Below, piece by piece: positions 7,675-15,423 of a stretch of DNA of 20,622 nucleotides. A model generated the notes under the pieces. It saw only the letters and a list, made by a program, of their open reading frames with translations, had not been told where the DNA came from and did not search any database. The translations under genes and the position numbers were made by a program. Source of the DNA: Shimia_B sp038527375 (GTDB taxonomy: Bacteria > Pseudomonadota > Alphaproteobacteria > Rhodobacterales > Rhodobacteraceae); NCBI GenBank assembly GCA_038527375.1, contig JBCBFU010000053.1, forward strand, positions 1 through 20,622. Reading direction: 5' to 3'. Within the stretch, counting starts at the first letter, position 1. Every line of letters begins with the position of its first letter.

Positions 7675-8535
7675 ATGACCCGCACCGTATACGTGAATGG
7701 AGAGTACCTGCCCGAGAACGAGGCGACCGTGTCGATCTTTGATCGCGGGTTCCTGTTTGCAGATGGCGTCTACGAGGTGACGAGCGTTCTGGGCGGCAAG
7801 CTCATTGATTTCGACGGTCACGCCGTGCGTCTGGAACGCAGCCTGAACGAGCTGGGTATGGGTCATCCGATCACCAAGGAGGACCTGTTGGAGGTGCACC
7901 GGGAGTTGGTGCGCGTGAACGAGATCGACGAAGGTCTGGTTTATCTCCAGATCACCCGCGGTGCGGCCGAGGATCGCGATTTCGCCTACCCGCCCGAGGA
8001 CACGCCGCAGACGGTTGTCCTCTTTACCCAGTCTAAACCGGGGCTGGCGACCAGCCCGGCGTCGAAGACCGGGATCAAGGTCATCAGCATCGATGATGAA
8101 CGCTGGGGTCGGCGCGACATCAAGACGGTGCAGCTTCTTTATCCGTCGATGGGCAAGATGATGGCCAAGGCCGCGGGCTGTGACGATGCGTGGATGGTGC
8201 AGGATGGGCACGTGACCGAGGGCACGTCGAACAACGCCTATATCGTCAAGGACGGCGTGATCATCACGCGGCAGTTGTCGAACGACATTCTGCACGGGAT
8301 CACGCGGGCTGCCGTTCTGCGCTTTGCCGAAGAGGCGCAAATGCGTGTGGAAGAGCGTCCCTTCACAATCGCGGAGGCACAGGATGCGGATGAGGCCTTT
8401 TTCACCTCGGCGTCTGCTTTCGTGATGCCGGTGGTTGAGATTGACGGCGCGCAGATCGGATCGGGCACGCCGGGGAGCGTGGCCACGCGGTTGCGCGACA
8501 TCTATCTGGATGAGAGCCTGAAAACCGCCGTCTGA
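7675..8535 (+). CDS. dat: D-amino-acid transaminase
   Basis: A 286-residue class IV PLP aminotransferase that transfers the amino group between D-amino acids and 2-oxo acids, typically D-alanine plus 2-oxoglutarate giving D-glutamate plus pyruvate. Typical D-AAT features are the N-terminal FDRGFLFADGVYEV block (22-35), the PLP lysine K150 in RRDIKTVQLL, and the cofactor loop EGTSNN (182-187). The length matches the family. The ATG follows AAAGGA. Class IV enzymes also include branched-chain aminotransferases and aminodeoxychorismate lyase; size and the RRDIK-type lysine context favour D-AAT. Position behind dgcN-dgcA supports a catabolic role, feeding D-glutamate into that pathway rather than supplying cell-wall D-Glu or D-Ala. 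Confidence 0.9.
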   Translation: MTRTVYVNGEYLPENEATVSIFDRGFLFADGVYEVTSVLGGKLIDFDGHAVRLERSLNELGMGHPITKEDLLEVHRELVRVNEIDEGLVYLQITRGAAEDRDFAYPPEDTPQTVVLFTQSKPGLATSPASKTGIKVISIDDERWGRRDIKTVQLLYPSMGKMMAKAAGCDDAWMVQDGHVTEGTSNNAYIVKDGVIITRQLSNDILHGITRAAVLRFAEEAQMRVEERPFTIAEAQDADEAFFTSASAFVMPVVEIDGAQIGSGTPGSVATRLRDIYLDESLKTAV

Positions 8536-8590
8536 GCGGGCGCGAGTGCGGCGTATGGTGGGCGTCCCCAGAGCGGAGTTCCTGCGACAC

Positions 8591-8613
8591 TTTGGCACGA
8601 AGTTGGCGCCAAA
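8591..8613. promoter_or_regulatory. Palindromic cluster TTTGGC / TTGGCGCCAA
   Basis: A perfect 10-bp palindrome TTGGCGCCAA (8603-8612) is preceded by a third half-site TTTGGC (8591-8596), which also pairs with GCCAAA (8608-8613). The cluster sits about 80-100 bases upstream of the OmpA-like gene in the dat/ompA gap. It is a candidate operator; the cognate factor is unknown. Confidence 0.4.
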
Positions 8614-8649
8614 TGTAAAATCCCCTTGAGTTTTTGCGGGCACGCTCCC

Positions 8650-8663
8650 TTGACTGGGCCCCA
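8650..8663 (+). promoter_or_regulatory. TTGAC-rich motif upstream of the OmpA-like gene
   Basis: TTGACTGGGCCCCA resembles the motif before dat (7601-7614), with 11 of 14 bases the same, and lies 28-41 bases before the chosen start. It could be a -35 element; no clear -10 hexamer follows. Confidence 0.25.
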
Positions 8664-8690
8664 ACGTAAGCGATGCTTCGGGTGGGATAT

Positions 8691-11600
8691 ATGCGCAAAG
8701 TGCTTGGTGGGGCGGTTCTGGTTCTGGGAACCGGAGTGTTGGGTTGGTACGGGACAAGCCGGATGGCCCCTGAGATGGAGGCGCGTGTGGCCGAGGCCGC
8801 GCAGGTCGCCACCGAAGGCAGTGTCCACGGGTTGATGGCGGATGTGTCCGGGCGCGACATCACACTGAGCGGTCTGGCTGACAGCGCCGCCGAGCGTGAC
8901 GGTGTTTTGGCCGCGCTCGATGCAGTGGACGGGCGTCGGGTGGTCCGGGACGAGACGACCCTCCTCCAGCGGGCCGAGCCTTACGTTTTCGAGTTTGAGC
9001 GAAGTGCCACGACCGTGGGCATTCGCGGCAACGTGCCGTCCGAGGCCGTGCGCGAAACGCTGGGGCCGTCCGTGGGGGCGGCTGTGGGGCAGTTGGAACT
9101 GGCCGCTGGTGCACCGGACGATTTCGGGGATGCCGTGTCGGCCTCTGCGGGGGCGTTGAACGGGCTCCTCGAAGGGCGGGTTCTGATCGAGGACACGGCG
9201 GTTACCGTGTCGGGGCTGGCCGCCGATCCGGCGGCGCGGGACCGGGTGCTGAGCACGCTCAACACTTTGCCGCCAACCTATGACGTGACGACCGATATCG
9301 CGCTGCTGGATGACGGCACGCCGTTCCGGATCAATGCGGATTTCGGGCGGGCGAGCGGTCTGGTGGCCACGGGCAAGTTGCCCGAGGGAATGACCGAGGA
9401 TTTCCTGGCTGCGCTGCCGGATGTGGATCCCGATCTTGATCTGGAGGTTGCCGCGGTCCCCGATGCCGATGGGACGTGGCCGGGTGTGGCTGGGCGTGCG
9501 GCAGAGGCGCTGGGCGCGCTCGAGACCGGGTCGCTGAGCCTGATTGATCGCGCGCTGACCTTGTCGGGGGTGGCAACGCGGGCAGGCCGCGACGTGGCGC
9601 AGGAGGCGCTGACCGGATTGCCCGACGGCTATACCGCCGATGTGGACATCGCGATCTTTGATGACGGGGCGCCGTTCGCACTTGAGGCCGCGCTGGATGG
9701 GGATGCAGCGACAGCGTCCGGGAAGCTGCCCTTTGGGGTGGAGGCCGGGGCGTTGGCCTCCGCGTTTGGTGGCGACATTGACGTGGCCGGCGTGACCGAG
9801 GCTGAGATCGAGGCGGACACACCCGTCTTTGCGGATACCGCACTAGCCGGGCTGACGGCGCTGGGTGCCTTGCAGTCGGGGACACTGAACGTGAGTGAGA
9901 GCGCCTTGACCCTGCGCGGTGTGGGCAGCCGGTCCGAGCGTGAGGCGGCGGAGTTGGCGCTGTCTGCGGTGGCTGAGGGTGTTGGGATGGATGTTGCCAT
10001 TGATTTGTTCGATGACGGTTCGCCCTTTGCGCTGAGCGTCGAAAGCGACGGTGCGGCAGCGACGGCTGCGGGCAAGCTGCCCTTTGGGCTTGATCCCAAG
10101 CGGATCGAGGCGGCGTTGGGTGTGGCTGTTGATACGGACGCCGTTGCCATCGCAGAGGTTGACGGTGACGGGGCGTTTTCGGCGGCGCTGGATGCGGGTC
10201 TGACGAGCCTCGCGGCATTGGAAAGCGGGACATTGGATGTGGGCACGACCGGCATCGCGCTGGCTGGTGTGGGTACCCGCGCGGCGCGCGATGCGGCGAC
10301 CGCAACGCTCGCCGGGCTGCCGGCGGAGATCGACATCACGCTTCTGGATGACGGGGCGCCTATCGCGCTGACGGCGATCAAGACGGCCGACGGCGTGGCC
10401 GAGATCGCCGGCAAGGCACCCTTTGGCACCGATGCCGCGGCCCTTGGGGTCGAGACGCTGGATGACGCGGTGCAAGTTGCAGAGATCGACGCGAATGCGG
10501 AGGGGTTCGTCCCGCTGGCGGCGGCGGGCCTCGGCGCGCTGGGGCTGTTTGAAAGCGGCACGATGGAGGTAACCGATGCGGCGGGCGATGGCAGTGATGC
10601 CGCGCTGATGTTGCGGGGGTCGATCCTGTCACCCGCCGAGCGGGCGGAGATTGACGCCGCACTGGCCGCAGCACCTGGGATGGTGACGGTGGATGCCACG
10701 CTGATTGATGACGGCACGCCCATGACGCTGACCGTGAGCAAAGATGGGGACGGGGCGCAAACGGCTGCGGGCAAGGTGCCGGTCGGGTTTGATTTGGGCG
10801 GCTTGACCGGGGACGTGGTGAATTCGCCTTTGCCGACGCGCGATCCCGAGTTTGAGGGCGCCGTGTCGCGGGGCTTGGCGGCGCTGGACGGGCTGACGTC
10901 GGGTGAACTGGTCGTCCAGGATGGCGCGCCCTCGCAGGTTAGCCTGACTGGTGTGGCGCGGACCCCGGCGGAGGCCGATGCCGTGCGCGCCGCCCTTGGG
11001 ACGGGTGCCAGCGTTGATCTGTCGACGCTGGACGACGGTGCGCCTGCGGACTTTACGGTTGTCTTTGATGCGGCCGAGGGTGTCATCGTGTCGGGCAAGT
11101 TGCCCGATGGCCTGACGCTGGCCGATGTGGCCGCGCAGCTTGCCGTGCCGGAGGTGACGGATGGCGGTGTGACCGAGGGTCTAACCGGGGACGCGGACGC
11201 GGCGCGCGCGCAGCTTGATGCGCTGGCCGCATGGTTGCCGGAACTGGATGAGGCGCGGCTGGACGTCGCCGGGGAAGGTCGCGGTGCCCTTGTGGCGACG
11301 CCGGCCCCCGGTGTTGATCTGGAGCTGTTGGCGGCTGGGCTGGCGGTTGAATCGGAGGAGGCGGTCAGCTTTGCCCTGACGGAATCGCCGCCGCCGCCAC
11401 CCACCGGATCGACGCGCGTGAACCTTGCCTCTGGCGTGTCCGAGCGGTTTTCGGGCGTGGCGTGGCTGCCGAATTACACCTTCGACGCGACACTGGCCAA
11501 TTGCGATGCGACGACGACGGATATTCTGGATCGCAGCCGGATCAACTTTGTCACGGGGTCTGCGCGGCTCGATGCGCGGTCGGTACGGGCGGTCAACGCG

Positions 11601-11876
11601 CTGTCCGGCGCGATCCAGCACTGCGTGGCAAATGACACGAGCTTCCGGGTCGAGGTTGGTGGCCACACGGATTCGCAGGGCTCGGAAGAGGGCAACCTGT
11701 TGTTGAGCCAGCAACGTGCCTTTGCCGTGGCCGAGGCGCTGGTTGAACGGGGCGTGGGCCCGGGCGTTCTGGTTGCCGAGGGCTACGGCGAGAGCCAGCC
11801 GATTGCGGATAACGACACCGAAGAAGGCCGTGCGGCCAACCGTCGGACAACTTTCACATGGTCGCGCGATGAGTGA
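8691..11876 (+). CDS. Large OmpA-family protein with BON-like repeats
   Basis: A 1061-residue envelope protein. An N-terminal hydrophobic segment (about 5-20) acts as a signal or membrane anchor. The body contains six imperfect repeats of about 108-120 residues, each marked by a DDGxP motif (near residues 207, 324, 441, 553, 673 and 781) followed some 20 residues later by GKxPxG. The pattern of a short hydrophobic strand, then GV, then AERD-like helix resembles BON domains. A PPPPP linker (about 899-904) leads to a C-terminal OmpA peptidoglycan-binding domain with GHTDSQGSEEGN and LSQQRA; D994 and R1009 are the expected diaminopimelate contacts. The start at 8691 has GGTGG 5 bases upstream; an in-frame ATG at 8673 lacks one. 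It probably tethers an envelope structure to the cell wall. Confidence 0.88.
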   Translation: MRKVLGGAVLVLGTGVLGWYGTSRMAPEMEARVAEAAQVATEGSVHGLMADVSGRDITLSGLADSAAERDGVLAALDAVDGRRVVRDETTLLQRAEPYVFEFERSATTVGIRGNVPSEAVRETLGPSVGAAVGQLELAAGAPDDFGDAVSASAGALNGLLEGRVLIEDTAVTVSGLAADPAARDRVLSTLNTLPPTYDVTTDIALLDDGTPFRINADFGRASGLVATGKLPEGMTEDFLAALPDVDPDLDLEVAAVPDADGTWPGVAGRAAEALGALETGSLSLIDRALTLSGVATRAGRDVAQEALTGLPDGYTADVDIAIFDDGAPFALEAALDGDAATASGKLPFGVEAGALASAFGGDIDVAGVTEAEIEADTPVFADTALAGLTALGALQSGTLNVSESALTLRGVGSRSEREAAELALSAVAEGVGMDVAIDLFDDGSPFALSVESDGAAATAAGKLPFGLDPKRIEAALGVAVDTDAVAIAEVDGDGAFSAALDAGLTSLAALESGTLDVGTTGIALAGVGTRAARDAATATLAGLPAEIDITLLDDGAPIALTAIKTADGVAEIAGKAPFGTDAAALGVETLDDAVQVAEIDANAEGFVPLAAAGLGALGLFESGTMEVTDAAGDGSDAALMLRGSILSPAERAEIDAALAAAPGMVTVDATLIDDGTPMTLTVSKDGDGAQTAAGKVPVGFDLGGLTGDVVNSPLPTRDPEFEGAVSRGLAALDGLTSGELVVQDGAPSQVSLTGVARTPAEADAVRAALGTGASVDLSTLDDGAPADFTVVFDAAEGVIVSGKLPDGLTLADVAAQLAVPEVTDGGVTEGLTGDADAARAQLDALAAWLPELDEARLDVAGEGRGALVATPAPGVDLELLAAGLAVESEEAVSFALTESPPPPPTGSTRVNLASGVSERFSGVAWLPNYTFDATLANCDATTTDILDRSRINFVTGSARLDARSVRAVNALSGAIQHCVANDTSFRVEVGGHTDSQGSEEGNLLLSQQRAFAVAEALVERGVGPGVLVAEGYGESQPIADNDTEEGRAANRRTTFTWSRDE

Positions 11877-11925
11877 GCGGCCGAGGACAGAGATGGGCAG
11901 GACACATGGTTAGGGAGACTGGGTG

Positions 11926-12585
11926 ATGTTTAGAGATTGGGGATTTCTGCTGGGTGAAATCTGGGTGCTGTTGATCCTGGCCGCGTTGCTGGGATTGCTG
12001 GCGGGCTGGTTGATCTGGGGCCGCCGGGAGGCGAGCGTGGACAGCGGCAGCACAGCCTTGCGGGCCGAGTTGGAGGCATGCCGCGCCAAACACGCCGACA
12101 AGGACGCCCGGATCGCGGCGCTGGAGGCCGACCTTGCCACGGCGCAGATGGGTGCAGAGCCTGTGGCAGAGATGCCTGCCGCCGCCGTGGCGCCCATGGC
12201 GCCGCCTGCTGCGCCTGTTGAAGAGCCTGCGTCTGAAGCGGGCGGGGATTTTGACGGGGACTTCGATGGCGACGGCGTGGATGAAGGCACGGACGAGGGT
12301 GTGAAACCTGCCACGTTGACGGCGGCGCGCGATGGCGGTGCCGATGATCTCAAGCGGATCAAGGGCATCGGTCCCAAGCTGGAGGCGTTGTGCAATCGGT
12401 TGGGCTTTTACCACTTCGACCAGATCGCGGCCTGGACTGCGGATGAAGTCGCGTGGGTCGATGCCAACCTCGAAGGGTTCAAGGGCCGCGTGACGCGCGA
12501 CAACTGGGTGTCGCAGGCCAAGCTGCTGGCCGAAGGTGGTGAGACCGCGTTTTCCAAGAAGGTCGACAAAGGCGACGTCTACTGA
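11926..12585 (+). CDS. Membrane-anchored protein with C-terminal helix-hairpin-helix domain
   Basis: A 219-residue protein. One membrane segment (about 12-31) is followed by a short coiled coil (about 43-74), an A/P/E-rich and then D/G-rich flexible linker (78-138), and a C-terminal domain beginning DDLKRIKGIGPKLEALCNRLG (140-160). That KGIGPKLE motif is the helix-hairpin-helix-like fold found at the C-terminus of several alphaproteobacterial proteins, including extended NuoE-like ones; in such proteins it need not bind DNA. The ATG at 11926 follows TAGGGAG by 8 bases; the adjacent GTG at 11923 is an alternative. It starts 49 bases after the OmpA-like gene and probably shares its operon. The exact role is not known. 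Confidence 0.8.
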   Translation: MFRDWGFLLGEIWVLLILAALLGLLAGWLIWGRREASVDSGSTALRAELEACRAKHADKDARIAALEADLATAQMGAEPVAEMPAAAVAPMAPPAAPVEEPASEAGGDFDGDFDGDGVDEGTDEGVKPATLTAARDGGADDLKRIKGIGPKLEALCNRLGFYHFDQIAAWTADEVAWVDANLEGFKGRVTRDNWVSQAKLLAEGGETAFSKKVDKGDVY

Positions 12586-12608
12586 CGCAGGCCCGATATC
12601 TCAGATCA

Positions 12609-12640
12609 GAAAGGCGCGTCCATCCGGGCGCGCCTTTTTC
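12609..12640 (+). terminator. Intrinsic terminator after the HhH gene
   Basis: AAAGGCGCG (12610-12618) pairs perfectly with CGCGCCTTT (12629-12637) across a 10-base loop, and the descending arm runs into TTTTTC. It closes the ompA-like/HhH operon. The converging RTX gene ends 30 bases further on, so the hairpin may also act in reverse, although the T-run on that strand is only three bases. Confidence 0.85.
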
Positions 12641-12669
12641 TATGTCCGGGCTGTGGTGCGATGCACCTG

Positions 12670-14091
12670 TCAGCTGCCGCCGGGTTCGGTGCCTTCCACG
12701 ATAAAGTCGATATCGCCCAGCTGTGCCGCGGTGGTGTCGAGGACGCGCGCGATCACGATGTCTTCGGTCAGATCCGCGTTCCTGAGGACGATTAGAACGT
12801 CGTCGCCGTCGGTCTGCGTCGACAGGGTGGAACGCGCGTCAGCGGTGAAGGTGTCGATGACCGCGATGCTGTCGCCGCCCGCCTCGAAATCGGTGATCGT
12901 CACGGGCTCTTGTTCGACGGTCGGTCGGATGATGAAGACGTCATTGCCGGACCCGCCGGTTGCGGTGTCGCCATTGTCGATGATGAGCGTGTCGGCCTGA
13001 CCGCCGCCATCCACGACATCGGGGGCTGCGTCAAAGCCGGGGCCGCCCTCTTCGGTCAGGTAGCCTGCGGCAGAGCGGATGATGTCACTGCCAAAGCCGC
13101 CCGAGAGGGTGTCGGCGCCCAAGGTGTCGATAATGAGGTCATCGCCCGTGCTGCCGGACACCGTATCGTTGCCGCCCTCGTCGAATTCGTCATAGCTGAT
13201 ATAGGTGTCGTCGCCCTGCCCAAGACTGATGTTGTCGTTGAGGGGGCTGCCGAAGATCGTGTCGTCGCCGTTTAGCGCAAAGATCTCGAGGCCGAAGCCG
13301 TTCGCAACGAAGGTGTCGTCGTCGCCGGTCAGGAAGATCGGGCCAAAGAATTCTTCTTCAAGGTCGCGGTCCAGTTCCGCGACCGTGATGTTGTTCAGGT
13401 TGACCGAGGTCACGCCCTCCAAAAGGACGACCGGGACATCGCCCAGCGACACCGTGGTGGTATTCGTGGCCGCGTTGAAGCTCTGTGACAGGTCGCTGGC
13501 GGAGGCCGGTTGGCCGTCCAGCAGACCCGGGGCGAGGCTGATGGCCAGACCGTCCACATCGCCATCGTCAGACGGGTCGAAATCGGTGATTGTCACAGGG
13601 TCGTTTGTCAGATCGTCGACATGGACGATGAAGGCGTCGTCGCTTGCGCCGCCGGTCATCGTGTCGCCGTCGTCGCCCACCAGCAGATCGACGCCGAAGC
13701 CGCCCGACAGGATGTCCGCGCCCGGTTCGCCGCCCGCGTCGAGGCCGATCACGGCGTCGTCGCCATTGCCGCCCCGCAGGATGTTGGAGCCGCTGTTGTC
13801 GTAAACGAGATCGCTGCCGTCACCGCCGCGCACGGTATCGTCACCGCCATATTCCAAATCTTCGAACGCGGAATGGGTGAGGTCCGAACCACCCAGCAGG
13901 TTGAGGATATCGTCGCCGGCCGTGCCCGAAATCGTGTCGCGCCCGTCGCTTCCGTTGATCTTGGTCGGGCCAGGATCGGGATCGGGATCGGATGGGGGCG
14001 GGGTATCCTTGTCGTCATCGTCCGAGCTGAAAATATCCAGCGTCGTGCTGAGCAACAGGATCAACGGCAGTAAAATAAGTTCGGTCAACAT
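12670..14091 (-). CDS. RTX/hemolysin-type calcium-binding repeat protein
   Basis: A 473-residue protein. It begins with a strongly hydrophobic segment (2-20), then an Asp/Pro-rich linker (23-43) and many degenerate RTX nonapeptides of GGxGxDxxx type, for example YGGDDTVRGGDGSD (81-94) and LSGGFGSD (329-336). These bind calcium and form beta-rolls. The architecture is duplicated: TMTGGASDDAFIV then VTITDF (about 144-171) recurs as TATGGSGNDVFII then VTITDF (about 376-402), some 231 residues apart. No protease, lipase or toxin domain is visible. The ATG follows GGGGAGAG. It may be secreted by a type I exporter, or stay anchored by its N-terminus; no exporter gene is in the window. The ligand or target is unknown. 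Confidence 0.87.
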   Translation of the reverse strand: MLTELILLPLILLLSTTLDIFSSDDDDKDTPPPSDPDPDPGPTKINGSDGRDTISGTAGDDILNLLGGSDLTHSAFEDLEYGGDDTVRGGDGSDLVYDNSGSNILRGGNGDDAVIGLDAGGEPGADILSGGFGVDLLVGDDGDTMTGGASDDAFIVHVDDLTNDPVTITDFDPSDDGDVDGLAISLAPGLLDGQPASASDLSQSFNAATNTTTVSLGDVPVVLLEGVTSVNLNNITVAELDRDLEEEFFGPIFLTGDDDTFVANGFGLEIFALNGDDTIFGSPLNDNISLGQGDDTYISYDEFDEGGNDTVSGSTGDDLIIDTLGADTLSGGFGSDIIRSAAGYLTEEGGPGFDAAPDVVDGGGQADTLIIDNGDTATGGSGNDVFIIRPTVEQEPVTITDFEAGGDSIAVIDTFTADARSTLSTQTDGDDVLIVLRNADLTEDIVIARVLDTTAAQLGDIDFIVEGTEPGGS

Positions 14092-14173
14092 GGCACACTC
14101 TCCCCGCCCCTCACGCGTGCCCGAGTGGGAAGGTTTGAGTCAAATGTTAACGATTGGCGTGGCGGCTTTTGCG

Positions 14174-14200
14174 ACAATGCGCCCTAAGCGGACGCATTGT
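14174..14200. other. 8-bp inverted repeat between DUF1244 and RTX genes
   Basis: ACAATGCG (14174-14181) and CGCATTGT (14193-14200) are exact complements with an 11-base spacer. It lies 20 bases past the DUF1244 stop codon and about 80 bases before the RTX start on the minus strand. There is no good T-run on that strand. It could be a weak terminator for DUF1244 or an operator for the RTX gene. Confidence 0.45.
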
Positions 14201-14220
14201 TTGAGTGATTGTGGCGCGGC

Positions 14221-14514
14221 CTAGCTGTGGCTGTCCTTGAAGGTGGCTTTCGCCTCGGGCGAGGCGTCTGCCTGGAACTGGGTTTTCCAGTCCTCGAACG
14301 GCATGCCGTAAAACGCCTCGCGCCCTTCAGCTTTGGACATCTCGATGCCGCGTTCGTTGGCGGCTTCCTGATACCAGCGCGACAGGCAATTCCGGCAGAA
14401 GCCCGCGAGGTTCATCATGTCGATGTTCTGCACATCGGTGCGCTCTTCCATCAGGTGCTGACGGAGGCGGCGGAAGGCGGCGGCTTCGAGTTCGAGTTGG
14501 GTCTGTTTGTCCAT
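14221..14514 (-). CDS. DUF1244 family protein
   Basis: A 97-residue cytoplasmic protein recognised as DUF1244, a small conserved proteobacterial family without an assigned reaction. It is mostly helical and contains a central CRNC pair (C40, C43) in NLAGFCRNCLSRWYQ, the hallmark of the family, followed by FYGMPFEDWK (68-77). The two cysteines could bind a metal or form a disulfide, but this is not established here. The length is usual for the family. The Shine-Dalgarno sequence is weak. A large imperfect hairpin separates it from the M90 peptidase gene upstream. Confidence 0.9.
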   Translation of the reverse strand: MDKQTQLELEAAAFRRLRQHLMEERTDVQNIDMMNLAGFCRNCLSRWYQEAANERGIEMSKAEGREAFYGMPFEDWKTQFQADASPEAKATFKDSHS

Positions 14515-14549
14515 GGGCTTGATTTGGGTGAGTTCCGGGGTGTGGTCAA

Positions 14550-14605
14550 GGGACGGGGCGGACGCTGTTTGGCCTGACGGCCAAATGCGCCCCGCCCACC
14601 GTCCC
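14550..14605 (-). other. Large imperfect hairpin after the M90 peptidase gene
   Basis: GGGACGG (14550-14556) pairs with CCGTCCC (14599-14605), a GC-rich middle pairs with bulges, and TTTGGCC (14568-14574) pairs with GGCCAAA (14579-14585) around a TGAC loop. It begins at the M90 stop codon. No T-run follows on the minus strand, so it may act as a 3'-stabilising or Rho-assisted element, or be a mobile palindrome. Confidence 0.45.
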
Positions 14606-15423
14606 TATGGGCTGTGTTGCCAAGTGCGGGGGTCGAGGTTCAGAAGCGTCTGGAGTTGGGCGAAGACCTCGGGCGCGTCGCGGTGCAGGTCGTGGGGTGT
14701 TTCGATGAACGCCTCGACCGCGACGGCGAAGAACTCCTGCTGGTTGGTCGCGCCATAGGGGTCGAGCGAGGTCCGGCGGCCCGCGTCCAGATTGGCGAGG
14801 TGGCGGTCATAGGCGTCGTCGAACACCTCGGCCCATGTGTCGAAGCTTTGGCCGTTGCGCAGGATGGGGACGGCGTCGGTGTCGCCGGTGAGCGCGTCGA
14901 GTTGGTGGGCGAATTCGTGGAATACAACGTTGTGGCCATCGTCGGTGTCGCGGGCGCCGGCCTCGGTATGTTGCCAGGACAGGATGACCGGTCCGTGCGC
15001 CCAGCTTTCGCCGATGCGGATTTCATCCTCTTCCGTGATGATGTGGCCATCGTGGTGGGCCTGTTTGGATTTGAAGGCCCCGGGGTAGACGATGACGGTG
15101 CGCAGGGTCGTGAACCACGCGTCGGTATTGGCCACGAGGAGGCAGGCCTGACCCGCGATGGAAAGCGCCATGCCTTCGTCAACCTCGAGCCCGCCTGCGC
15201 CGACAAAGGTCACTTGGTCGCGGAAGAGCTGCACCTTGCCTTCGAGCCGCGCGAGGAGGGGGGCGGGCAGGCGCGTGAGGATCGGCACCTCCGCCAGCAT
15301 GAGCGCGCGGTCTTCGTCCGACAGGCGGCTGGCGAGGATGCGGGTGCGGTGCGCGCGGCGGCGCAAGGCGCGGATCGCGATGGCCGCCCCGGCGAGGAGC
15401 ATGATGCCCGCGAGGTAGATCAT
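14605..15423 (-). CDS. M90 family zinc metallopeptidase, MtfA-like
   Basis: A 272-residue protein of the MtfA/DgsA anti-repressor family (peptidase M90). A single N-terminal membrane segment (about 2-20) is followed by an Arg-rich stretch. The zinc-binding motif HEFAH is at 169-173 (FHEFAHQLDAL) and the acidic third ligand is expected in NQQEFFAVAVEAF (E230 or E237). E. coli MtfA binds the glucose-transport repressor Mlc and is an aminopeptidase; whether this homologue has such a partner is unknown. Its ATG overlaps the stop codon of the amidohydrolase gene by an ATGA tetranucleotide, so the two are translationally coupled. The membrane anchor is absent from E. coli MtfA. Confidence 0.9.
   Translation of the reverse strand: MIYLAGIMLLAGAAIAIRALRRRAHRTRILASRLSDEDRALMLAEVPILTRLPAPLLARLEGKVQLFRDQVTFVGAGGLEVDEGMALSIAGQACLLVANTDAWFTTLRTVIVYPGAFKSKQAHHDGHIITEEDEIRIGESWAHGPVILSWQHTEAGARDTDDGHNVVFHEFAHQLDALTGDTDAVPILRNGQSFDTWAEVFDDAYDRHLANLDAGRRTSLDPYGATNQQEFFAVAVEAFIETPHDLHRDAPEVFAQLQTLLNLDPRTWQHSP

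Noticed and set aside
8673..8690. Upstream ATG at 8673 as the start of the OmpA-like gene
   Set aside because: It lacks a Shine-Dalgarno sequence, while the ATG at 8691 has GGTGG at a suitable distance. It adds only six residues and cannot be fully excluded.
7399..8757. 452-codon minus-strand frame across dgcA and dat
   Set aside because: It spans parts of two well-supported genes and the intergenic region between dat and the OmpA-like gene, and shows no recognisable domain.
9629..11404. 591-codon minus-strand frame
   Set aside because: Antisense shadow of the repeat-rich OmpA-like gene. The translation is almost only S, A, P, T and V, and its repeats mirror those of the true frame.
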